The translations under genes and the position numbers were made by a program. Positions 45,015 to 55,000 of a stretch of DNA of 64,000 bases are shown here, piece after piece. The notes under the pieces were generated by a model that worked only from the letters and a program-made list of their open reading frames with translations, was not told the DNA's origin and made no database searches. This DNA comes from Zygnema cylindricum. Lineage: Eukaryota > Streptophyta > Zygnematophyceae > Zygnematales > Zygnemataceae. The stretch is taken from the NCBI GenBank assembly GCA_037447655.1, contig JBBHKE010003380.1:237284-301283 (forward strand), given 5' to 3'. Every line of letters begins with the position of its first letter. Position 1 is the first letter of the stretch.

Positions 45015-47622
45015 TCCGCTATCTATGGAAGTGGGGTGTGGTTCCTCCACTTTTGTCCCCTCGAACTCCATAAGAATATGTGAGGTATCCGGTAACTCTC
45101 ATGTTTCTTGGATCTCCCCTGAATCTGCAATCACTGTTTCACTCATGTCCTTTTCGGGAAAAACAAAGTTTTCCTCACTTTTAGACTCAAACTTGATTCT
45201 TATCTTTTTGGTATATTTGAAGGGGTTAATTGATTTTTTTTCATTTCGATAACTAGGTGTTTCACCAGAATGATATCTTGATTTGCTAAGTCATAGACTC
45301 TATATCCCTTGACATCCTCATCATATCCTACAAAATATTCGAGTTTTCTTTTAGCATCAAGTTTCCAATTTTTCTTCTCCGTATCTAGACTATAAACATG
45401 GCTACCAAATACTTTAAGGTGAGAGATATCCGGTTTCCTTCTAGCCCATCTCTCATAAGGTGTCATACCTTTGACTACTAAGGTAAGGACTGTATTCTTA
45501 ATACAATTGGCACAGTTCATGGCTTCTACTGAGAATCTCTTTCCTATTTTCTTATGAGCCAACATACTGCTTTCGCTATCTCCTAGTGTTCGGTTTAACC
45601 TTTCAGCTACTCCATTTTGCTCTGGATTATGTGGTACAGTTTTTTAATTTTGAACTCCCTCATCTCTTAAGTATTCCTCAAACTGGTATGAGGTATATTC
45701 TCCCCCGTTTTCACTCCATATTCTTTTAATGGGGGTTGCATGCAACTTCTCACTCCAAGCTTTATATTCTTAGAAGTAAGTTGGTGTTTCAGACTTCGTT
45801 TTGAGGAAGTAGACTCTAGAATATCTAGACCAATCATCAATAATTCTCAACATATACCTCTTCCCTCTAACTAAGGGTACCTTTATTGGTCCTCAAATAT
45901 CTGTGTGGATCAAATCTAATACCTTTTCTCCCCTACATGTGGCGCCTTTAAGGAAAGGAAGTCAGTGAGCTCTACCTTGGGCACAGCCACTATAATCATT
46001 CACCTTTTCATTCTCAGTGAACTGAATGCCTTCTACTACACCAAGTTTTTTCATTTCCCTCAACCTCTCAAAATGCACATGCCCCAATCGCTTATGCCAA
46101 ATCATCAATTTTGGTACACCAACATAGTAAGCATTCTTCTTTTCATTACTTAAGTTAAGCCTAAACATTCCTTGGCTTTTGTTATATGCAGTGAAGTAAA
46201 ATTCATCCCCATACTTAGCTGTAAAGACTCCCTTTCTAGTGAAGGTATCAAACTCTTTGTCATCTAACATAGATGTAGAGACAAGATTTTTACTCAGCTG
46301 AGGAATATAGAGCACATTTGAGAAAGTGAGTATAGATGTCTTACCCTCTACTAAGACTTTCAGATCTACTGATCCCACTAGATCTGTAGTAACCACTCTC
46401 CTATCCTCATACTCTATTTCTACAGTATGGATTTTCCTTAGCTTAGTGAAGAGGTACTTGTCACGACACATATGCATGGATGCACCTGAGTCGATGATCC
46501 ATCCTTCCTGTGGAGCTTCCCGAATTGCTCCAAGGGCACACTTCTGTCTCCGAGGGATCTCCTTCTCCTCCAGACTCTTGTCAAGAAGAAGCTCCCCATC
46601 CTCCTCAGAGGACTCGTCCTCGGTCTCTCCTATCACCTTTGTGAACAAAAGTACCTTTTTCTTCCTTGCGAAAGAACCCCCTCCATGGTTCTCTTCAAGC
46701 CTCAGTTCTGATAGCTTGACACAATCAGCGATAAAGTGTCCCGGTTTTTTGTAAAAATGACATAGGCTTTTTGGGGGCCTTGGTCTTCCAGGCTGAACTC
46801 TTTCTCCTTTGTATGGTTTTTTCAGGTCTTGTTTCCACCTGTCCCCTCCGACGGCTAGAGCTTGAACGCTCTTTCTTCCTCTCATGATTCCAATCGTGTT
46901 CTCCTACACAAGTATCATGTGGACCACTGTATTCCACATCCATGAACTATCAGTCATTCCCTGTACCCTGTACACTATATTCTCATAGTCGTCGCGTAAC
47001 TTCATGATGACAGTGTTAACCTTCATCTTCATTGTACCTGTCCATCTGACACTCTCCATCTCCATATGCAAACAAGAAAGATCATTACAGTAGTCTAACA
47101 TCTTTCCCCCTTTGTAAGTATAATTTCCCAACTTTTTCTCTCCAAACTAGAGCTCTTGAATTGTACCAACTGTATAGATCTGTATCAAACTCACCCAAAA
47201 CCCCTCGGCCTTGTAAACGTGAAGGTGGGGAGTTGCCAAAGCTTGTGTGAGGTGTATCACAATGAAGTTCTTCGCAGCCATGTTGGTCTCTTCCTACATT
47301 TGAGTATCGGTCTCCATGGTCTTCACGATCGCCGCTTTGGGTGTCGTGGGAATAGGAGCAATAGGAGTTAAAAGTGTCTCCTTTTCTTTCCCCTTTTCGG
47401 ACACACTGTTGTCCCCATCATCTACCTCCTCTGTTACAGCAGATGTTGCTAGAGAAAACCATATTCCACCAAATTCTGGTGGTGCCCATTGAGGTGGACG
47501 TTTCACTTGTCCACTAACAATACCCCTGTATTGTTTCACACAAAGCCCTTCTCATCATGGCTTCCTAATAAATAAACCCTGATCCATTGATGATGGGCAC
47601 CCTAGAGGGTAGGCCGTTAATG
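45015..47622 (-). pseudogene. Element 2 gag to integrase, decayed
   Basis: Read on the minus strand from 47622. The Gag N-terminus is in frame from the ATG at 47642 in the LTR, with pieces 47539-47294 and 47131-46904 (MKLRDDYENIVYRVQ). A 307-codon open stretch (46885-45962) then covers the zinc knuckle CHFYKKPGHFIADC, the protease DSGASMHMCRD and the pre-integrase WHKRLGHVHFERL with DYSGCAQG. The integrase C-terminal piece is 45565-45200 (WARRKPDISHLKVFGSHVY). The catalytic integrase region around 45600-45900 has stops. The gene continues at 38589 on the other side of element 1. Confidence 0.9.
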
Positions 47623-48615
47623 TGCAATTCTGTGTCCTCCATTGGACTACAAAATTCAGGAAGCCTCTAGATAGTTATTAACTAACCCACTTTTAATGGA
47701 AACCACTGCTACCCCCGCAGACAAGCAGACAATCTGATTCCACCCCTCTAGAGCATGGACTCTCGTGAGTTTGTAGGAAAAAGAATATCGGAAATTGCCC
47801 AACCAGGCGATAGGTTATGAGGCACTAAAAATGCCAATTTGCACAAACTCTCAAAGAGAGAGTCGATTGCCTACCAAAATTTACTAAGTCGTGATTTCCT
47901 CTAATAACTCCTATCTACTGAAGTACAGACTAATCAGAATGTTGTATCGTACGAAAAAGTACTTCTGCCGGTGTACCTTTTGTAGGGCTTATGTACGAAA
48001 ATGCTATTAAGCGAACGCGTTTCGACTTTTCACTCGTCCGTATGTATCTCCAAATTCACGCGACTGAATGTTTTCTCTCCACGTGGCGCCAGGTCATGCC
48101 ACGTCACTAAATGCCAAAGTCACCATTCCGAGATCGCGACGATGACGTGCACTATCGGATAGAATTTTGTATTTGATCTCAAGTGTCGAAAAAATGTCTA
48201 ATTCATTTGTTTCGTGCGGAATCATATTCTTACCGTATTTAATCTGCCCCATGTACTTATGTCTGTATTTCCGTTAATCGGAATATCTACCGTAACACTT
48301 TTAATTATTTATCAAACCCTATATACTCTAGCGAACTTCTACGATAGACCAATTAGAGCTAACGGCTACGCCATGCTTTGCCGGTCAGGGGTTCGAGTCT
48401 TGCCGGACTCAACCTTTTGTTTGAGAGTGACTTAGGTCACTATTTAGTCGTGTACAAGTGGAGCTGAGGTAGACATGGCTCCACTACTCTCTCTCTCTCT
48501 ACTTCAGTAACTACAACAAGTATGGGGGATGGAGAGAGAGAGAGGTGGAGACAGACGGCTTGCGCTCTCATCACTTTTTATCTAATTTAGACCTAGAAAA
48601 TACTTATTTTCAACA
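47623..48615 (-). mobile_element. Element 2 5' LTR, 993 bp
   Basis: Mirror partner of 35852-36846; starts (minus strand) TGTTGAAAATAAG and ends ATTGCA. The in-LTR gag ATG is at 47642. The antisense tRNA-like block is at about 48340-48413. Confidence 0.9.
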
Positions 48616-48662
48616 CGTGTGAGCTGCCTTCTAAGAGGACCTATGGAGGTCTCAGAGTTACA
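48616..48662 (+). mobile_element. Element 3 5' LTR, last 47 bases
   Basis: It continues the LTR broken at 35851 and ends ...CAGAGTTACA before the primer binding site. It contains the gag start codon ATG at 48643. Confidence 0.8.
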
Positions 48663-50368
48663 CGTTATGGGCCCACCCTCTAGGGTGCCCATCTTCAATG
48701 GAACTGGCTTCATATAATGAGAAAGTATGATGACACGAGCTCTATGTGAAAAACGGTTTTGGGGAATAGTGAGTTGACGGATGAGGCGTCCATCCAGTCT
48801 TGGGATCCCTCCAACGTTTACCAGAAGGAGATTCACCAGAGATGTAAATCCATCTTCAAAAGAGGAGAGAAAGGATGGGGAGGTGGTAGACAAAGGAAAG
48901 GAGAAGGAGACGGTCACTCCAATAGCAAACGGTTTGGCATTCATGTCACCTATTTCGAGGAACGAGGAGAATGATATCGATACTTGGGACTACAACAATA
49001 TGGCGGCAAAGCACTTCATCCTCCGCCATCTCACTCAAGGGCTTGCATCTCCTCATTTTCACGTAGATAGGGCATCCGATCTCTAGGTGGATCTCATAGA
49101 AATATACCAAAGTGGTACGATTCACCAACAGCAGTTGGCTGATCAGAAAATTAACGTATATGTATACAAGGGGGTGAAGATGTTCGAATTTTGTAATGAG
49201 CTCACAATACTTTCCATGGAGCTAGTGAATGCTAGACACGTTGAAATTGAAAAGATGAAGGTTAACTTCTTGCTCATGAAGTTACCAGATGAGTTCGAGA
49301 ACATAGTCAAGCGTGTGCAGGACTTGCCGGAATGAAGGTGGATATAGAATTTAGTGGTAGGGATGATTCTCGTTCGGGAGAATACGATTGAGATCCGAAG
49401 GTAAGGAAAAAGTGGGCAAGCTTTGGCAGCTGGGACCGATTGGAGGAACAGATAACAAGAAAACGGTAGGAAATTATGGAAGGGGGGGGCAGAAAAATCA
49501 GATCGACGAGTTCGGACCAAGGGCTCCCAAGGGTTTATGCCACTTTTGTAAGAAACCAGGTAACTATATGGCGGAGTGCACTAAGTTAAGCGAGCAGCGG
49601 TTAAAGGAGAAGCATACCGGTGGTTTACCAAGAGGAAAGAAAAATGCCCTTGTGACAGAAGTACATTAGGCGGAATCCGAGGACGAGGATGAGCTCTTAT
49701 TGGATGAGGAGTTGGAGGCAAAAAAAAGGTCGAAAAAGCAGAAATGTGCTTTCGGTGGATTGAAAGGTGAAGCAAACTGGATTGTAGATTCAGGTGCCTT
49801 CATGCACATGTGTAAGGATATACACATCTTCACTAAGATGAGAAAGATTCCCACCGTAGAGATAAAGTACGGGGATGGGAGGATAGTCACTACTATTCTT
49901 GTAGGATCGGTAGATTTGAAAGTGTTAGTAGAAGGAAAGACATTTATAGTTACATTCTCTGATGTATTCTTTATTCCGGAGCTGAACAAAAACCTCATCT
50001 CTACGTCTATATTAGATGATAAGGGTTTTGATACTAACGCTAGGAAAGGAGTCTTTACTGCTAGTTTTAATGAGGAAGTTTATTTCACTACTGAAAAAGG
50101 TAGCCAAGGGATGTTTAGGCTGATTTCAAGTAATGAGAAGAAGAAACTTTATTATGCTGGTGGCCGGCCAAAGTGCCCTAACGCGGGGGGAAGAGATTTA
50201 TGAAGACTATCAACGATGATTAGTCTCGGTATTCCAAGGTGTATTTTTTGAAAAATAAGTCAAAGGCTCAAGAATAATTTAGACAATATAAAGCATGAAG
50301 TGAAAAACTCAATGAAACCCCAATCAAGGGAGTAAGGAGTGAAAATGGTGGAGAGTATACCTCCAACC
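48643..50368 (+). pseudogene. Element 3 gag, protease and start of integrase, decayed
   Basis: The Gag frame begins in the LTR and meets stops within 25 codons. Later pieces are 48781-49086, 49087-49335 and 49388-49669. They carry Gag helices (MKLPDEFENIVKRVQ) and the knuckle CHFCKKPGNYMAEC. 49700-50203 holds the protease DSGAFMHMCKD and ends YYAGGRPKCPNAGGRDL. That wording shows a deletion of the pre-integrase zinc region and first integrase catalytic part. SENGGEYTS, with the second integrase Asp position changed to Glu, comes just before element 4 cuts in at 50369. The gene resumes at 63330. Confidence 0.88.
48663..48674 (+). other. Element 3 primer binding site, half-tRNA type
   Basis: CGTTATGGGCCC, again directly after the LTR and in frame with the LTR-borne ATG (Met-Glu-Val-Ser-Glu-Leu-His-Val-Met-Gly-Pro). 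Confidence 0.85.
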
Positions 50369-51045
50369 TGCAACTGTGAGACCTCCATATGACCTCAAAG
50401 TAAGCAGCTCTCACGAAGCCTCTAGAATAACCCTGACCCCTTTATCTTTTAGCACGAATAAACGCAACCCTAGCAAAAGAAAACTATTACCACCTTCACC
50501 CTTGTGAAGGCAAGACTCCCTTGAGTATAAAGCAAAAAGAATCTCTGAATTTGCTCCTCTGAGCAGTAAGTTATGGAGGGTCAAAGTTTGACCTTTTGTA
50601 CACAAGCTCTCTAGGAGAGAGGGTCCTATCTACCAATTTTTTCTAAGTCCTATCTCTCTCTAAAACTCTATCTAATGACGTACGGCACCAATCATATTGC
50701 TGTACCGTAGAGAAAGGTACAGTTGCCGGTGTACTTTATGTACGAACATTGTACGACATGACAAAAATGTCGACACGTGTCTTTTCTGGATTCGTTTCCG
50801 TAATCCCTGCAGATGACGAAATTGAATGTCGTGGTGCCACGTGTCATCCGATGTGGCAACGACCATAAACCGTCGAAATCTTCTTCAGCGATCTCGGCAT
50901 GCTTTCCGGTCGTCCGATTGAATGCCGATTTCAATCGTAACCGTCATAAATAGGTGTGATGTATTTGTTTCGCTATCGAAACAAATGCGCGGTACTTATT
51001 TATTCTTCGTACTCGTAATCCGTACTTTTATAATTGACTCTATGT
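50369..51045 (-). mobile_element. Element 4 3' LTR, first part (left of element 5)
   Basis: It starts TGCAACTGTGAGACC at low coordinate. It matches 62388-62965 in order, e.g. GGTGCCACGTGTCATCC at 50829 and 62745, and TTTGTTTCGCTATCGAAAC. It ends with the TATGT duplicated by element 5. The other part is 56999-57371. Confidence 0.88.
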
Positions 51046-51916
51046 TGTTGTTCTACAACCACCGGTGCAGGTGGAGGAGCAGCAGTAGTAGTAGAAGTAG
51101 ACATGATACACTCTCAGAAGCTATCAAGAATCCTACCAACCAGCTGTACTTAAGTGCTCACCAATTCTTATACAAGCATCCAAACCACACAAAACTCTAT
51201 CAGATTATAAAGTAGCACAAACACTGACAACTCCCAAAGTTTCAGCACAATTGACCCAACAACACTCAAGATATAATACTCAGAAGTTTCCCAAAAACTG
51301 TTTGCAGTTTTACTACTTGGAAGTCTGGATACATAAAAATGCTCTAAGTCCTAAGTCTTATACTTTCGGTGTTCTACCGCCGATAACAGTGTACCTGAGA
51401 GGTACGTCCAAAATCAACCCACCTACTGAAATCTACGTGTCCTTGATCATGCCAACCCAATCTATCATTGTACAGTCAATATTACTCAGAATCTAGATTA
51501 AGTGTTTGTACAAATACTTGTCGGCTAAGTCACTTGTGATACTCTTATGAATCTCGTCAGTTGACTAGATTCATATCAATCGCAGCAGCGTTTTCCCGTA
51601 CCGGATCGTATTTACACCACTCGCGGCTGCGGTGTCCTGTACCGAATCATATCCAAGATAGTAGCAGCTGCGTTGTCCGTACGGATCTTATCCAAAGTAA
51701 TCGCAACTGCGTTTGTCATGTCTTTGTCGCAGCTTCGCTGCTGCGCAGCTTCGCTGCTGCGCAGCTTCGCTGCTGCGCTGCTCTGCTGCTGCGCTGCTGC
51801 GCAGCTCTGCTGTATAGCAGCTGCGCTGCTCGTCCGTATAGCAGCTGCGCTGCTGTCTGTATAGTTGCTGCGCTGCTGCGCTGCTCTAAGACTGAAAGCT
51901 TTCCAAAAAGACAACA
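51046..51916 (-). mobile_element. Element 5 3' LTR, 871 bp
   Basis: It aligns with 56171-56993 throughout. The extra 48 bases lie in a GCTGCGCAGCTTC-type repeat at about 51728-51795. A copy of the gag start codon (51104) lies near its low-coordinate end. Confidence 0.95.
51722..51890. repeat. GCTGCG/CAGCAG-rich minisatellite in the LTR
   Basis: Units of about 18 bases built on GCAGCTTCGCTGCTGC recur. The 5' LTR (about 56850-56965) has fewer units. The repeats lie near the start of U3 and can fold on themselves. Confidence 0.8.
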
Positions 51917-51933
51917 CTCCCCTAAAGCTTTAG
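51917..51933 (-). other. Element 5 polypurine tract
   Basis: CTAAAGCTTTAGGGGAG on the minus strand directly precedes the 3' LTR start, as expected for plus-strand priming. The relic at 26935 shares it. Confidence 0.85.
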
Positions 51934-52002
51934 AATCAGTATACCAGCGCAGGTGCGGTGATAAATTAGCACAGTATCGCAGCATAGCAGTAAAGCAAAT
52001 AA

Positions 52003-55000
52003 CTATTCACTTAACCCCACTGCTTCCCCACAATACTTCAGCTTAGGAGCAGGAAGAGCTTTAGTGAGCATATCAGCAATCATTTTTGCATCTGGTAAGT
52101 AACATAATTTAATCACTCTAGAGAACACTTTTTCTCTTACAAAGTGTAATCGTACATCCATGTGTTTGCTTTTGAAGTGATGACTCGGGTTAGAAGCAAT
52201 GGCAATGGCAGCCTGGTTATCACACCAGATCACCTGCAGACCGACTTGCATGTATCCTAGTTCTTGTAACATGGATTTTACCCATGAGAGTTCTTTGAGG
52301 GCCGAGCTTGCTGCCATATATTCCAACTCCATTGTCGACTGTGTTGTCACCTTTTGAAGTTTGCTGCTCCAGCAGCAAGTACCGTTCCCAACTTGTAGAA
52401 CAAATCCCGTGGTAGATTTCCGGCTTGGCATGTCACCATAGCTTGCATCACTCCATGTTTGCAGCTTGACTTCTCCTCTGCCTAGAGTGAGTTTGAGATC
52501 TTTAGTTCCTGCCAAATATCTTAAGACTCTCTTTGCTGCATCCAAATCAGATTTTCTCAGATTTTCTAGACTCCTACTCAGTACCCCGACTGCTGCAGCA
52601 ATGTCAGGACGGGTACAGTTCATAAAGTATATTAAGCTTCCCACTATCTGTCTATAAGGTATTATTGCCATAGGATCATTCTCCCCTGATTCTAAATACT
52701 CGCTAACAATGACACCTGGTTTTGTCTCTTCTCCCACTAACTTCTGCCGAAACTTCATTGGAGTTAAACATCCTTTTGCCCCCCGCATTCTGTACTCATC
52801 TAACATGTTTCCAATTGCCTCTTTTTGAGTCAATTTTATTATTTTCTTATTTCTGTCCCTCTCTACCTGGATACCCAAAATATATTTTGCCTCACCGAGG
52901 TCTTTCATCACGAACCGTGAGTTTAGAGCAGTGTTGATTTTGTTAATTTCAGCCATTGATTTGCTAATTAATAGCAAATCATCTACATATACCGTTGTAT
53001 ATACTATCCCATTTTCACCCTTTAGAACATAGACAGAGTGATCAGAACTTATCCTTTGAAATCCTAGACTAGTAAGGAATTCATCAAGCTTTATATTCCA
53101 CTGTCTCGGAGCCTGTTTTAGGCCGTACAAAGATTTTAGCAACTTGCATACTAAGTGCTCTTTTCCTGGTTCCACATACTTTTCAGGCTGCTGCATGTAA
53201 ATCGTCTCTTCTAGTTCTCCATGCAAAAAGGCCGTTTTTACATCCATCTGATGAATTTCCATATCTTCTATAGCAGCTAGGGACAGCAAAATCATAACTG
53301 TTGGACATCTTACAACCGGAGAAAATGTTTCTTCAAAATCGATTCCTTCCTTTTGATTGTACCCCTTCGCCACAAGTCTGGCCTTATAGCATTCAATGGT
53401 GTTATCGGGATTTAACTTCACCTTGAATACCCATTTGCTGCCGATCGCTTTTCGGTCTGAAGGAAGGTCCACGAGCTCCCATGTTTGAGCCTCCATGATC
53501 GACTTCATTTCGTCGTTTGCCGCCTCAATCCAGTGATTCCGCTCTGGTGTTGAGAAGGCCTCTTGGATGGTCAAGGGCTCCCCTGAGACCGCCGAGTAGG
53601 CAAAGTGAGAGCTTGCTTGCAGACGAGTGCTTGATCTTCTTCCCCCCGGAAATTCTGAGGCTGAGATCGTTAGATCTCGCGCATTGCGCTGATTGCGCTG
53701 ATTGCGCTGGTTGCGATCCGTGTCTTGCTGATTGCGCTGGTTGCGATCCGTGTGTTCGTGATTGCGCTGGTTGCGTTCCGTGTGTATTGACTGCTCTTGG
53801 TCCGTCTTGACCCGAAGTTGGTGAGGAAGTTGGAGAGAGTCCGACGCCGGAGTCATTACCGGAGTTTGTGGAATCTGCGGGACAATTTCTTGCATGCAAT
53901 CTAAGATGACATACTCCTGTACTTTTTGTTGCTTTTGCTGCTCTGTCATTTGAAATAAATCTATGGAGTGTAGTTCATCCTTAACAATGATGTTTCTAGC
54001 TACAACTATTTTCTGTCTTTCAAACACAAAGACTCTATAACCTTTCGAGTGATCATCATATCCTAACAGAATACCTGGTAATCCTTTCGGTTCCATTTTC
54101 CATCTATCTGTAGACGTATCCAATATAAAGCATTGACTACCAAAGACCTTGAAATGGCTAACATCTGGTTTGCTACCTGTCCAGATTTCGTAAGGAGTTG
54201 TTTCTACCGATCTTGATCCTATCCTATTTTTAATATAAACTGCAGAATTTAGAGCCTCAGCCCAGAATTTCGGATCCACATTTTTATCTGCGAGCATAGA
54301 TCTAGAGCTTTCCGTGAGAGTTCTATTCAGTCTTTCCGACACCCCATTTTGTTCCGGTGAATATGGAACAGTCATTAGATGACTAATGCCTTCCTCGAGT
54401 AAAAAGGTTTCAAACTCTTTTGATGTATATTCACCACCATTGTCCGATCTGGGCTGCAAAATAGATGAATTATGAAGTTTTTCAGCCAATGCTTTATAGT
54501 GTTTGAAGTGACCAAACACTTCACTCTTCTCCTTCATGAAGTAAACTTTTGTAAACTTGGAGAAATCATCTGTGAAAGTGACCATATATTTCATCCCTCC
54601 GGCAGAAGGAACCTTCGCCGGACCAAAGACATCCGAATGAATTTGTTGTAAAAGTTTCGTCGACCGATGCTCAAACTCCTTAGGAAACGGCAATTTGTGG
54701 ATTTTGCCTAAAGCGCAACCATCGCAAGTTTTGACCGACCCATATGTGATTGATACACCCTCTATCTTTCCAGCAACAACCATTTTCTTCAAACTATCAT
54801 AGTTGACAAGGCCTAATATTTTATGCCACAACTCATCTGAGTGTAAAACACCGGAGTACAAAACATCATTTTCTTTTGTATTAGCCATATCCATGCGATA
54901 CATCTTGCTACTATCTCTAGTACCTGTAACTGCAACCTTGCCGTTTTTGCTAACAACCTGCCGACCGTTTTTCAAACTAACTTCAAAGCCTTTACTCTCA

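Larger units (their letters stand above)
35852..48615 (-). mobile_element. copia element 2, interrupted by element 1
   Basis: It is a minus-strand element with 3' LTR 35852-36846 and 5' LTR 47623-48615. Its internal region is split by element 1 at 38590-45014. Both outer ends are TG...CA, and the flanks TGTGT and CGTGT agree at four of five bases. Rejoining the flanks restores the LTR end of element 3. All genes are broken, and the primer binding site is mutated (ATTAACGGCC in place of GTTATGGGCC). Confidence 0.88.

Noticed and set aside
51612-52046. Ala/Cys/Leu-rich frames near 51600-52046 and 56686-57021
   Set aside because: They are translations of the GCTGCG minisatellite in the element 5 LTRs.
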